From JAHBNG01 sp039028975 (GTDB taxonomy: Bacteria > Chloroflexota > Anaerolineae > Caldilineales > Caldilineaceae), in contig JBCCHB010000089.1 in the NCBI GenBank assembly GCA_039028975.1, forward strand, positions 3,434 to 67,433: a stretch of 64,000 nucleotides of DNA, written 5' to 3'. A model generated the notes under the pieces. The model did not search any database. It saw only the letters and a list, made by a program, of their open reading frames with translations, and was not told the DNA's origin. Both the position numbers and the translations under genes were made by a program. The number at the start of each line of letters is the position of its first letter. Positions within the stretch are counted from its first letter, which is position 1. Positions 35,801 to 44,460 of this stretch are shown one piece after another.

Positions 35801-38641
35801 CCATGTGACGACACCTGGTTCCTGACTTCGATTCTGCCTCTTGGCATAAATTGAATAGGTACCTTTATGAATCGCAATCGAGCACTCAACGTTCTCAAAT
35901 TGCTCCACAGCTTGTACATAATCATTGACTTGAGCACAATCCTGAGAAGAGAAGTAGATTGAATGAGGGTGGCACAGGTTGCCTTCTGCTAGAAGATGGC
36001 CCAGCACAATCAATTCGTAATCTGGCCACTGCTTCTGTCCTTCGATAGGAATCTTCCTTGGCACGCCAATCTGGTCACCTACGGATAACTCTTCGAGCAA
36101 GCGCCAGCCGTCAAATGTATAGAAGGGATGGTTGGCTGTTGCCTCAATCGTTCGACCCAACGCTGTCGTCAATCGATAGACCGGCTTGATGCCATTGTCA
36201 ATTACATCAGTCACCGCTCCGGCCTGGAGGGTCAGAGAATCTGTATTGCAGGAGACAGTTGCTGCAATCGTTTCCTTTTGAAGGTAAAGATCTTCGATGC
36301 TCACCAATCGTCCAGACGCAGCGTCGATCACTTCTACGTTACCAGGCAAACATTTATTAAAACCATACCTCGCGAAAAATTCAATATCTTCATAAATAGC
36401 TGTTGATGCTTTCTTTGGAATTCCGTTCTTTTCACATCCATCAATGAAGATCTGCTTGTGCTTGGCGATCTCTTTCTCTTTTTTCTTAGAGATAGCCCGT
36501 CGAACGAGGTCCGCTTCACCAGCTGTGTAGCCAGCCAACTGACTGAGTACCTGAATGATCTGTTCCTGATAAATGATAATGCCCAGCGTCTCTTCCAAAA
36601 TCGGCTTGAGCGCGTCGTGCTTGTACTCAACCTCCTCTTCCCCGTGCAGACGACGAATATAATTGGGAATGTACTCCAGCGGACCCGGTCGATAGAGTGA
36701 GATGGTTGCAATAATATGCTCGAAGAGATTCGGGCGCATCTCTGTCAATACCCGACGCATCCCCTGGCTTTCTACTTGGAAGACACCACTCACCTCTCCA
36801 CTTGAGAATAGCTCAAAGGCTTTGGCAGTCTCTTCTCCCTCAAATGGGATGTTGTCCAGCTTGTATTCGATGCCGTGACGCTCCTGAATCATACGGCAGG
36901 CTTCTCGCATGACGGAGATAGTGCTCAGACCCAAAAAGTCCACTTTGAGGAGACCAATGGATTCGAGAATCGGGAACTCGAACTGGGTGATGGCCTTGGT
37001 AATTCCACCCTTAGTAGAGCGCATGAGGGGCGTATAGTGGGTCAACTCCCGATCCGTAACAATTACCGCCGCTGCGTGAATGCCCGAGTGGCGGGCCACC
37101 CCCTCTAGATTCATGGACATGTCCACTAGTTCCGTCACCCAGGACTCTTTTTCATAGAGTTCCAAAAGCTCAGGATTGTAAAACTCATGCCCTTCAGTCA
37201 GCACATCTTTAATTTTGACAGGCTTGCCTGGGATGCCAGGGATCATCTTGGCAATTCGATCCACGTCAGACAAGGGGATCTCCTGGGCGCGGCCCACATC
37301 CCGAATGGCGGCTTTGGCCTTCATACGTCCGAAGGTGACAATCTGGGCCACCTGATCTTCACCATACTTATCAATGGTATAGCGGACCAACTCTTCTCGT
37401 TGATCGTCAGGAAAGTCTAGATCAAAGTCGGGCATGGTGACCCTGGCAGGGTTGAGAAAGCGCTCAAAGATGAGCTGGTTCTTGAGCGGGTCGATGCCGG
37501 TGATGCCTGTACAATAGGCAACCAATGAGCCTGCCCCTGAGCCGCGTACGTTCCACCAGATATTGCGGCTGCGGGCAAAGTTGCACAGGTCCGCCACAAT
37601 CAAAAAGTAGACATCAAAACCCATCTGCTTGATGATATTGAGCTCATGCTCTTTGCGGGCTTGAACTTCATCATCGTGCGCGCGGTTGCCATAGAGCCGT
37701 TCAAGCCCTTCTTCTGTACAGAAGCGCAGGTAGGTTTCATAAGTATGTCCCTCGGGAATCTCGATGTCAGGCAGGTGAAATTCTCTGTCTTCAAGATCCA
37801 CATTGCACATTTCGGCAATAAGGACGGAGTTATCGAAGGCGCTGGCAGGCAGATCGATGAGGGGACGGAAAGTCTCCTCCATCTGGAATCGGCTTTTGAG
37901 GAAATAGCTTTCGTCAGAGAGCCGCATACGCTTTTCTGACTTGATACTAACACCTGTCTGGACGCAGAGAAGCATTTCATGGGGAGAGGCATCATCCTCT
38001 TTGACGTAGTGGACATCGTTGGTTGCCAATAGCTGCAAACCAAACTTATCTGCCCAAGGCACCAATGTTTTGTTAACTTCAATCAGCTCGGGAATCGAGT
38101 GCTCTTGCAGTTCAATAAAGAAGTTCTCTTTGCCAAAGACTTCTGTATACCAGCCAAGTCTCTCGTAGGCTTCCTTCTCTTTCCCTTGCAGCAGTAAGTT
38201 GGGCACCTCCGCACCTAAACAGCCGGAGGAACAGATAATGCCCTTGGCATGTTTTTCTAAAAATTCATGGTCGACTCGCGGTTTATAGTAGTATCCATCC
38301 ATCTGGCTGTGACTGGCAATCTTAAGCAAGTTGCGATAACCAGTCATATCTTTGGCCAGCAACAGCAGGTGATAATTTTCTTTATCAAATTGAGCATCGC
38401 GACCACCCATGGGGCGTCCCCAAACCGTCTGATAGGCTTCAACACCGATAATGGGTTTCACATCGTTGTAACTGCATTCTCGGAAGAATTCAATGGCCCC
38501 ATGCATGACCCCATGATCAGTCAATGCTAGGGCTGGTTGCCCCAGCCGTTTTGCCTCAGCAACAAGGTGGGGAATACGTCCTAGTCCGTCAAGCATGGAA
38601 TATTCTGAATGCGTGTGGAGATGAACAAATGAGTCAGACAT
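32828..38641 (-). CDS. dnaE: DNA polymerase III alpha subunit, intein-containing
   Basis: 1937 residues as encoded; about 1512 after removal of a 425-residue intein (residues 764-1188). PHP domain at the N-terminus (HLHTHSEYSMLDGLGRIP), then the polymerase catalytic region with PDFDLDFPDD (metal-binding aspartates near 400-406). Then come fingers with YGFNK-SHAADYA split by the intein, HhH and tau-binding regions, and an OB-fold (VTMAGMIAGVRTIITKKGDPMAF, about 1448-1470). Unusually, about 320 low-complexity residues follow (1530-1850; the last 115 are rich in Asn, Gly, Ser and Thr) before a folded C-terminal domain of about 85 residues. It is the replicative polymerase subunit. Weak ribosome-binding site. 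The stop lies in repeat R2. Confidence 0.96.
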   Translation of the reverse strand: MSDSFVHLHTHSEYSMLDGLGRIPHLVAEAKRLGQPALALTDHGVMHGAIEFFRECSYNDVKPIIGVEAYQTVWGRPMGGRDAQFDKENYHLLLLAKDMTGYRNLLKIASHSQMDGYYYKPRVDHEFLEKHAKGIICSSGCLGAEVPNLLLQGKEKEAYERLGWYTEVFGKENFFIELQEHSIPELIEVNKTLVPWADKFGLQLLATNDVHYVKEDDASPHEMLLCVQTGVSIKSEKRMRLSDESYFLKSRFQMEETFRPLIDLPASAFDNSVLIAEMCNVDLEDREFHLPDIEIPEGHTYETYLRFCTEEGLERLYGNRAHDDEVQARKEHELNIIKQMGFDVYFLIVADLCNFARSRNIWWNVRGSGAGSLVAYCTGITGIDPLKNQLIFERFLNPARVTMPDFDLDFPDDQREELVRYTIDKYGEDQVAQIVTFGRMKAKAAIRDVGRAQEIPLSDVDRIAKMIPGIPGKPVKIKDVLTEGHEFYNPELLELYEKESWVTELVDMSMNLEGVARHSGIHAAAVIVTDRELTHYTPLMRSTKGGITKAITQFEFPILESIGLLKVDFLGLSTISVMREACRMIQERHGIEYKLDNIPFEGEETAKAFELFSSGEVSGVFQVESQGMRRVLTEMRPNLFEHIIATISLYRPGPLEYIPNYIRRLHGEEEVEYKHDALKPILEETLGIIIYQEQIIQVLSQLAGYTAGEADLVRRAISKKKEKEIAKHKQIFIDGCEKNGIPKKASTAIYEDIEFFARYGFNKCLPGNVEVIDAASGRLVSIEDLYLQKETIAATVSCNTDSLTLQAGAVTDVIDNGIKPVYRLTTALGRTIEATANHPFYTFDGWRLLEELSVGDQIGVPRKIPIEGQKQWPDYELIVLGHLLAEGNLCHPHSIYFSSQDCAQVNDYVQAVEQFENVECSIAIHKGTYSIYAKRQNRSQEPGVVTWAKEHSIWGKNALGKEIPSAIFELNNHSISLLLSRMWEGDGHINESDRNLFYATSSNRLAHQLQHLLLRLNIVSRLRTVTFPYKEGRVGYQLFITGNENISIFRESIGQHFVNQEKVHLLNRLLLTAPSSSGTKDVIPVAIKEHVRAAKEQAGVTWPQLNHECGVAQREFYPTGNAAKSGFTRTTIQRLAEYFQNDELRRYANSDIYWDKVVSIEYVGEKQTYDLEVAQTHNFIANDILVHNSHAADYAVITVQTAYLKAHYPVEYMAALLLIERDKTEKVINFINECRRMGIDVLPPDVNYSGLDFEIQELPADVESAAARDLNMAFTFPVPEGSAIRFGMAAVKNVGEGPVQVILDARNEGGPFKRLEDFCDRVDLRQVNKRSLECLIKVGAFDRFGKRSQLLAVLDQMVASSASTHSARDSGQLSMFDLMDDAGAAEAAPIKLADIEEAKGKDRLQWEKEFLGVYAMSHPMQHLSLDMGKIVTCQCNELGESHDGQNVTMAGMIAGVRTIITKKGDPMAFVTLEDLAGQCDVVVFPTTYAEEKEKLIPDTVVLVKGTAQTREGQTSVLADTIQNYVEQAVAVAEATPSPQQTLIDVVPTINGVPVVDEINESDEVDVRELDYTPTTEDDDAEQAPTLPVNSDYLDPFPSELGEFIPPEEESPFKNDLPDWKNGSTKDIDAKTNSVNPTEAAQVVNGDRSPVAEPKSAVSRQSNGEIDRAGDPSILEPVQQTVESAGLDEIDTDSEVGQEMSADEATDMQTGANLQEADSPTLSNTKLDEASAPVLDKGSSVGSGPNGATGSETDGNETDSSRSANNGISRNETTENGTSISKTGPHHTNGTQNGSNGLSNDNGIDVKHDGTQNGASNAEAHPSNGATGQLAQLHAQETISAEDSASENGAGQNGKAQRRLQVVFARSGNLDRDKYRLREMRERLSDPRGRNEFYITIDGTNGATKLAFPNDYCTINERLVSDLAKYFRVEVSVEEENQ
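35078..36352 (-). mobile_element. DnaE intein with LAGLIDADG-type homing endonuclease
   Basis: 425 residues, in frame inside dnaE. Block A begins CLPGNVEVID (catalytic Cys1). Block B has ATANHPFYTF with the Thr-x2-His pair. The endonuclease blocks are LGHLLAEGN and RMWEGDGHIN, both keeping an acidic residue. Block F is YDLEVAQTHNF, and block G ends VHN before the +1 extein Ser. All splicing residues are intact, so it is probably active. It lies between YGFNK and SHAADYA, four residues from the cyanobacterial split-intein site (Y/CFNKSHS). Confidence 0.93.
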
Positions 38642-38696
38642 AATGGGTTATGTAGGTTTAGGAATGATAAGGATATGATTTCTTACACAATAGTAT

Positions 38697-38761
38697 AAAA
38701 GTCACACACTATCGTCCAAGGAGCACGTCCCTTGTGGCTCCTAGCCATGTGTGCGACTTTT
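38697..38761 (-). terminator. Hairpin between the GDPD gene and dnaE
   Basis: AAAAGTCACACAC (38697-38709) pairs with GTGTGCGACTTTT (38749-38761), one mismatch, with an inner GGAGC/GCTCC pairing. On the minus strand it ends GACTTTTATAC. It is likely the terminator of the sulfatase-GDPD unit, 80 bp after the GDPD stop and just before dnaE. Confidence 0.6.
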
Positions 38762-38841
38762 GCAGAACTGCTATTTTACATAATGTGAACGAATGTTCTG
38801 AGTGGCTTGGATAGTATAGCAGAAGCTGTCAGGAATGACAA

Positions 38842-39609
38842 TCATGATGAGCTGACCATAGCCTTGATGGCAGCCTTTACATCATCAGCTAAAACTGCGT
38901 CCACATCAAGCCATTGGTAGTAACCCATCCGCTTCTCGGGTACTGTGTCTAGAGGGCAGACAACACCACCCCAGCGATGGGCTATTTTTACATAAAGAGG
39001 ATTAACGTAGACTAAGGGAAAGAGAGGCCCAAGCAATTCAGCACCTCGCTTAGGCCATGGATTGGTCAGGGTGATTTGCCCACAGGGAATCTCTGGCGCA
39101 ATCTCTTTCACTGTGCCAATATGCTTTGACTGAAAGGAGATAATTGCGCACTGGCTTAACATATTGTGTGCGTTTAAGGTTTCCACAAATTGAGTCGCGT
39201 AGCGGCGGTCTTGAAAGAGCGGATCCTTTAACTCTAAAAGGAGAGGTATCTGGGCGTGGGTCTGTTCAATCAGGTCGGAGAGGGTAGGGATCGTCTCCAT
39301 ACTTAGCTGATTCCTGTGCCGATCTCCGAGAGGCTCTCGGTTGCGTAGTTGCTTAAGCTCGCTCAATGAGTGATCACGAACGTAACCACTGCCATTCGTG
39401 GTCCGATCGAGCGTTTCATCATGCAAGAGGACAATCTCGTCGTCATAGGTAAAACGAAGGTCTGTTTCCAGAGCAAAAGCGCCTTGATTCAGCGCCAAAT
39501 CGAACGCTCTCAGGGTATTTTCGGGTGCTTCTTTATTGGACCCACGATGGGAGACCACAAATGGCTTGCCGCGAATTTTGCGCTCTGTGGGGAAATCTTG
39601 CCACTTCAT
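38842..39609 (-). CDS. Glycerophosphodiester phosphodiesterase family protein
   Basis: 255 residues from the ATG at 39609, which overlaps the sulfatase stop as ATGA; this coupling decides the start. GDPD signatures: VVSHRGSNKEAPENTL (His-Arg-Gly), ALETDLRFTYDDEIVLLHDETLDRTTNG (metal-binding Glu and Asp, general base His) and LLLELKDP. It hydrolyses glycerophosphodiesters to glycerol 3-phosphate and an alcohol. No signal peptide. Pairing with a sulfatase-type phosphoesterase suggests joint breakdown of a head group or sulfated/phosphorylated compound, but this is inference. Confidence 0.88.
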   Translation of the reverse strand: MKWQDFPTERKIRGKPFVVSHRGSNKEAPENTLRAFDLALNQGAFALETDLRFTYDDEIVLLHDETLDRTTNGSGYVRDHSLSELKQLRNREPLGDRHRNQLSMETIPTLSDLIEQTHAQIPLLLELKDPLFQDRRYATQFVETLNAHNMLSQCAIISFQSKHIGTVKEIAPEIPCGQITLTNPWPKRGAELLGPLFPLVYVNPLYVKIAHRWGGVVCPLDTVPEKRMGYYQWLDVDAVLADDVKAAIKAMVSSS

Positions 39610-41072
39610 TGGATGACAGCTCCAGCAAGGTTTGGCTGGTCCAAAATCCCCGGCCCTACGGGTGCCCAGCGCAAAATTGGATAGTGGGAATTGAAGAGTG
39701 CCCGGTCGCCCGTATCGCGAATCACCTCCCAAGCATATTGGGTCAAAGCGTGTAGCTGTTCTTCATAGGCAGGATCATCAGCGAGGTTGCTCATCTCAAA
39801 GGGATCCGCTTCTAGATTATAGAGTTCATCAAAGTCAAAGCCATTTAGGCATAGCTTCCACCAGCCGTTCCACACCACGCGCTGGGTGACCCGATAGCGA
39901 CCACCATGATATTCGGCAAAGCCCCGAGAGAATTTCCCCATGTTGCCGCTGGGATCTTGGAGAGCCTCCACAAAAGAGGTGGAGTCAGGCACATCAATGG
40001 TCTCTATGTCACAAAGATCCAAGAGCGTTGGTGCCAAATCGTGAAGACCGACAATTGCTTGGCTGACTACACCTTGGGGTATGCCTGGACCTTTCATCAC
40101 CAATGGAATATTGTAAACCTCTTCAAAGCCAGAAATGTTTTTACAGTAGAGACCATGGGAGCCCAATAATTCGCCGTGATCGCTACTAAAGATGATGATG
40201 GTATTCTCCATCTGACCTGAGGTTTCCAGAAAGTCAATCAATCTGCCATATTGTTGATCAATTTCAGTAATCGACGCGTAATAGCAGGCCGCAGCCTCTT
40301 TCTTCTGTCGATCATCCATATCATGCCACGTTTTACCGGCCTTGCGGTAGATGTTGGGCTGATTGCTAAGGTCGTTATGAACATTGGGCTGGAGTGGTAT
40401 CTGATCCACGTCGTACTGGGCAAAGGTGTCTTCGCCAGTAACAAAGGGATCATGCGGTTCAGTAATGCTGACAAAGCAGCACCACGGAGCATCTCCATGA
40501 ACTGCCTCCTGCAAGAACTCTAGCCCCAGGTCCGTCGTGATTCCGACACCTCGCTCTTCGGCGGGTACACCAGTCACACCATAGAGTAGAGATTTTTTGT
40601 AGCCTCCAGGCAGATCGTTGGTCTTTTTCAGAGAAAAGTTGGCTTCATCCTTACCCTTGCCACCAACTTGAGCCTGCTTGGACTGAAAGAGCTCGCTGGC
40701 AGAGTTGCCATCCACCTGCCAACCGAACTGGGTGAGATCATTGGAACGCTCCACATGCCACTTACCAAAGTAGCCGGTCCGATAACCAGCCTCTTCTAGC
40801 CGCTGCGCCCAGTGGGGAAATTCGGTACGCAAACAGCACTGATCATCATCCACGCAATGGATCACCTCTAATACGCCGTGGGAATGGGGGAGAAGCCCTG
40901 TCATCAGGCTTGCCCTGGCCGGTGAACAGACGGCGTTGGGTGTATAAGCCCGAGGGAACCGTACGCCCCCTACCATTAATCTATCAATATTGGGTGTGAT
41001 ACACGGGCTGTCTGGATCCAAAACACGACCCTGCATCTGGTCTGTCATCAGAAATAAAATATTTGGTTTCAT
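39606..41072 (-). CDS. Sulfatase (alkaline phosphatase superfamily)
   Basis: 488 residues from the ATG at 41072, chosen because GAGGAG lies seven bases upstream; an upstream in-frame start adds 22 residues without such a site. It opens KPNILFLMTDQMQGRVLD, a metal-binding Asp strand. The sulfatase signature CSPARASLMTG (about 54-64) has the Cys that is converted to formylglycine. Further metal ligands are in IIFSSDHGELLGSHG. No signal peptide, so it is probably cytoplasmic. The C-terminus resembles arylsulfatases/choline-sulfatase-like enzymes; the substrate is unknown. Translationally coupled to the GDPD gene. Confidence 0.9.
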   Translation of the reverse strand: MKPNILFLMTDQMQGRVLDPDSPCITPNIDRLMVGGVRFPRAYTPNAVCSPARASLMTGLLPHSHGVLEVIHCVDDDQCCLRTEFPHWAQRLEEAGYRTGYFGKWHVERSNDLTQFGWQVDGNSASELFQSKQAQVGGKGKDEANFSLKKTNDLPGGYKKSLLYGVTGVPAEERGVGITTDLGLEFLQEAVHGDAPWCCFVSITEPHDPFVTGEDTFAQYDVDQIPLQPNVHNDLSNQPNIYRKAGKTWHDMDDRQKKEAAACYYASITEIDQQYGRLIDFLETSGQMENTIIIFSSDHGELLGSHGLYCKNISGFEEVYNIPLVMKGPGIPQGVVSQAIVGLHDLAPTLLDLCDIETIDVPDSTSFVEALQDPSGNMGKFSRGFAEYHGGRYRVTQRVVWNGWWKLCLNGFDFDELYNLEADPFEMSNLADDPAYEEQLHALTQYAWEVIRDTGDRALFNSHYPILRWAPVGPGILDQPNLAGAVIQ

Positions 41073-41387
41073 TAATTGGCTCCTCGTTGTTAGTGGTATT
41101 TGGGAATTTAGTATATAATATATTCGATGTGTTTCCACATATCACCCTCTTTTTATGCTAACCGAAAATTTGCTGTTTGTTTAACTCGCTACAGTGAGTG
41201 ATTCCTGCTCACTTAAGACGTTTTTCGGATAGGATACTGACAACCAGTTTTCTTCAGGTGATTGATTGAGCAAGATGGAACTCTGATTTCCCCTACCCTC
41301 ATCCAGAGATTTCATCAGCAGCACAAGCCATGCTCAATTCAGTCAACTCCAATATTCACTTTTGAACACCTTCAGGAGGTTACGTAG
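41073..41387. promoter_or_regulatory. Divergent promoter region
   Basis: 315 bp between the sulfatase and the ABC binding-protein gene. It contains an AGTGAG/CTCACT pairing near 41200-41220 and AGGAGG as the ribosome-binding site for 41388. No promoter hexamers could be assigned with confidence. Confidence 0.35.
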
Positions 41388-43373
41388 ATGCGAAAGTCGT
41401 ATATCCTACTCAATCTGTTTATTGTTTTGTCTCTTCTTTTGGCTGCTTGTGGTGGTGCCGCACCCGCACCTGCGGATACGCCTGCCGAGGATGCTGCCGA
41501 TTCTGACTCCAGCGAAGAGTCATCAGGCGAGGCTATGGCAGAGAATGACGCTGGCGAAGCCCCAATGTTGGCTGAGATGGTTGCAGCAGGTGACCTTCCT
41601 CCATTGGAAGAACGCCTGCCTATTGAACCCATGATTATTGAGCCTGTTGACTCTATCGGTCAGTATGGTGGAAAAATCCGCCGTGCTTACTTGGGTCCAG
41701 CCGATGGCTGTAATTTCTGGCGCATTTCGCGCGGTGGTCTCTTCCGCTTCTCGGTGGATGGTTTCTCCATTGTCCCCGCTGAGGCCAAAGGGTATGAATC
41801 CAACGAAGACGGTACCGAATGGACCGTTTTCCTGCGGGAAGGCATGAAGTGGTCTGACGGTGATGCATTTGATGCTGCTGACTTTATGTGGCACTACGAG
41901 AATGTGCTACTCAATGAAGACCTCACGCCAAATCTGCCTGCTTTCTTGCGCTCTGGCGATGAATTTGGCACCATGGAAGCCATTGACGACTACACCATTA
42001 AATTCACCTATCCCAATCCCAACACGCTATTCCTTGAGATTATGGCCCAGGCGGATCAGGCTTGTGGTGGTGCTTCTCGCAACATCCCATACACCCCATC
42101 TCACTACATGGAGCAGTTCCATACCGAGTTTAATGAAGAAGCTCAGGCTATGGCTGAAGAAGCGGGCTTTGAAGATTGGACCCAGCTCTACGATGACAAA
42201 GTTGCTCACAACACGAATGCAGAACGCCCTGTGACCCGCCCATGGAAGTTTGACAACACACTGGGTGATCAGGTTGTAACGGCAACCCGTAATCCCTATT
42301 TCTACGCAGTGGATACGGCCGGCAATCAGCTTCCTTACGTCGACCAGGTCACCTTTACGCTGGTTGAGGATTTGGAGGTGATCAGCCTTAAAGCCACCCA
42401 AGGTGAGATTGATTTCCAAGGTCGCCACATCAAGATGGAGAACATCCCAACGCTCAAGCAGGGCGAAGAAGCTGGCGGATACATTGTCAACCTCTGGCCA
42501 ACCTTTGGCGGTACGGATGTTGCTTTCTATCCCAATATGAGCTATGACGGCCCGGAGGGCGAATTCTTACGCAATCCGGTCTTCCGTCAAGCGCTCTCTA
42601 TCGCCATCGATCGCTCAGCCATTCGTGAAATCACCATGTTGGGTATGGGCGTACCCCGTCAGAGCGTTCCTGCGCCTGGTCATCCCCACTACCCAGGCGA
42701 AGAGTGGGAATTTAAGTGGACGGAATATGATGTGGCCAAGGCCAACGAAATGCTCGATGAGATCATGCCAGACAGGGATGAGGATGGCTTCCGCACCAAC
42801 GCCGCTGGTGATCGCATCAATCTCCTGATCGGAACAACACCTGCATTCGGTGCTTGGCCAGACGTCTCTCAGCAGGTCGCTGCCTACTGGGGAGAAGTTG
42901 GTGTCCGAGCCGAGGTTGAGGAGCTGACCCGTAGCCTGCTCACGACCCGCAGCCAAAATAACGAGTTTGCTATCTACGTCTGGAACGAAGACACCACTGG
43001 TTTTACCTTCTCCAACATTGCTAAGCGTGTACCCGAAAATATTGGGACATTGACGGCACCAGCATGGGGTCTTTGGTACGAGACGGGTGGCGAAGAGGGA
43101 ATCGAACCTGAGCAGTGGATGAAGGATTTCTACGAAAAGCATCTTCAAGGGCCACTGCTGCCTGATGAAGAGAGAAATGCACTCGGTCAAGAGATCTACA
43201 AAGAGATCGCCGATAATGTGTACAATATTGGTATCGTGGGTCTTAGCCCCATGGTTCAGGGCGTTCTCGTAACCAATGCCAACCTACAGAACGTTCCTGA
43301 AAAGGGTGGCAATGACTGGCCACTGCGCACGCCATCGACTGCCTATCCAGAACAACTTTGGTATAGTGAATAA
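41388..43373 (+). CDS. ABC transporter substrate-binding lipoprotein (SBP_bac_5, peptide type)
   Basis: 661 residues. Lipoprotein signal peptide with the lipobox LLAACGG (Cys near residue 21), then a Ala/Pro/Glu/Ser-rich linker of about 40 residues typical of Chloroflexota binding proteins. The SBP_bac_5 fold is shown by EWTVFLREGMKWSDGDAFDAADFMWHYEN, TIKFTYPNPN and RQALSIAIDRSAI. It captures peptides or other solutes (this family also binds oligosaccharides) for import. AGGAGG upstream. First gene of a binding-protein/permease/permease unit, followed by an intercistronic hairpin. Confidence 0.9.
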   Translation: MRKSYILLNLFIVLSLLLAACGGAAPAPADTPAEDAADSDSSEESSGEAMAENDAGEAPMLAEMVAAGDLPPLEERLPIEPMIIEPVDSIGQYGGKIRRAYLGPADGCNFWRISRGGLFRFSVDGFSIVPAEAKGYESNEDGTEWTVFLREGMKWSDGDAFDAADFMWHYENVLLNEDLTPNLPAFLRSGDEFGTMEAIDDYTIKFTYPNPNTLFLEIMAQADQACGGASRNIPYTPSHYMEQFHTEFNEEAQAMAEEAGFEDWTQLYDDKVAHNTNAERPVTRPWKFDNTLGDQVVTATRNPYFYAVDTAGNQLPYVDQVTFTLVEDLEVISLKATQGEIDFQGRHIKMENIPTLKQGEEAGGYIVNLWPTFGGTDVAFYPNMSYDGPEGEFLRNPVFRQALSIAIDRSAIREITMLGMGVPRQSVPAPGHPHYPGEEWEFKWTEYDVAKANEMLDEIMPDRDEDGFRTNAAGDRINLLIGTTPAFGAWPDVSQQVAAYWGEVGVRAEVEELTRSLLTTRSQNNEFAIYVWNEDTTGFTFSNIAKRVPENIGTLTAPAWGLWYETGGEEGIEPEQWMKDFYEKHLQGPLLPDEERNALGQEIYKEIADNVYNIGIVGLSPMVQGVLVTNANLQNVPEKGGNDWPLRTPSTAYPEQLWYSE

Positions 43374-43397
43374 TTTTTAGTTTAGTCAGCTATTAGC

Positions 43398-43440
43398 TGT
43401 CAGCATTTCAGCTACGGATTCCGCGGCTGGAATGCTGACA
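43398..43440. other. Intercistronic hairpin between binding-protein and permease genes
   Basis: TGTCAGCATTTCAGC (43398-43412) pairs with GCTGGAATGCTGACA (43426-43440), one mismatch, 13-nt loop, with no T-run after it. Such stems often stabilise the upstream mRNA and lower permease expression relative to the binding protein. Confidence 0.6.
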
Positions 43441-43468
43441 AGCGGATTGCTATCTCAAGGAAAGCTCT

Positions 43469-44455
43469 ATGTTCGCATTTGTACTTAGGCGATTGATCAT
43501 CTTTATTCCCATGACCATCATTGTGTCCATGGTTGCGTTTATCTTGATTCAAGCACCTCCAGGAAATTTTTTGGACGATTATATTTCCCGTTTGCGCGCC
43601 CAAGGTGAACAGGTAGACTTGGCCGAGATTGAAAACCTGAAGCGCAGATATGGCTTGGATCAGCCGATGTACGTTCAGTATTGGAAGTGGATCAGTGGGG
43701 TTGTCCGCTGGGACTTTGGTGTATCAATCGAGTGGCAAAAGCCGATCAATGAGTTAATTGGTCAGCGATTGGTAATGACTTTACTGTTGGGTGTTTTTAC
43801 GATCTTATTCACGTGGACGTTAGCGATCCCTATTGGTATCTTATCGGCGGTTAAGCAATATTCCTGGCTTGATTATATCTTTACCTTCTTATCATATATA
43901 GGTGTTGGCACGCCTAACTTTCTACTTGCGTTGGTTATCATGTGGGTGGCTTTTAACAGTTTTGGCCTAAAGATCACCGGCCTCTTTTCTGAAGAGTATA
44001 TTATGGCCCCCTGGAGTTTAGCCAAGTTTTGGGATATGATGAAACATATGTGGGTGCCTATGTTGATATTGGGAACAGACGGTACGGCACGCTTCACGCG
44101 AATTATGCGGGCAAATCTACTGGATGAGCTAAACAAGCCCTATGTGGAAACAGCCCGCGCCAAAGGGTTGACTGAATCCCAAGTTGTTCTCAAATACCCA
44201 ACGCGTATCGCCCTGAACCCCTTTATCAGTACGGTTGGCTGGGCGCTGCCTCAACTTTTTTCTGGTAGCCTAATTGTGGCAACAGTGCTGAGCTTGCCCA
44301 CTGTCGGCCCACTGCTTCTTCGAGCCTTGCTCAGCCAGGATATGTACTTGGCGGGTTCTATTGTTCTCATCCTCTCGGTACTGACCTTGATCGGTACTCT
44401 TGTATCTGACATATTGCTGGCGGTAACAGACCCCAGAATTCGTGTACAGGGTTAA
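43469..44455 (+). CDS. ABC transporter permease, DppB/OppB type
   Basis: 328 residues. N-terminal membrane segment FVLRRLIIFIPMTIIVSMVAF, the periplasmic region with RRYGLDQPMYVQYWKWI, and about six membrane helices. The cytoplasmic EAA-type loop is YVETARAKGLTESQVVLKYPTRIALNPF (about 227-254), which contacts the ATPase. BPD_transp_1 family. It moves the solute through the membrane with the DppC-like partner encoded 5 bp downstream. Its ribosome-binding site is AAGGAAAGC before the ATG. Confidence 0.9.
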   Translation: MFAFVLRRLIIFIPMTIIVSMVAFILIQAPPGNFLDDYISRLRAQGEQVDLAEIENLKRRYGLDQPMYVQYWKWISGVVRWDFGVSIEWQKPINELIGQRLVMTLLLGVFTILFTWTLAIPIGILSAVKQYSWLDYIFTFLSYIGVGTPNFLLALVIMWVAFNSFGLKITGLFSEEYIMAPWSLAKFWDMMKHMWVPMLILGTDGTARFTRIMRANLLDELNKPYVETARAKGLTESQVVLKYPTRIALNPFISTVGWALPQLFSGSLIVATVLSLPTVGPLLLRALLSQDMYLAGSIVLILSVLTLIGTLVSDILLAVTDPRIRVQG

Positions 44456-44460
44456 TCTAT

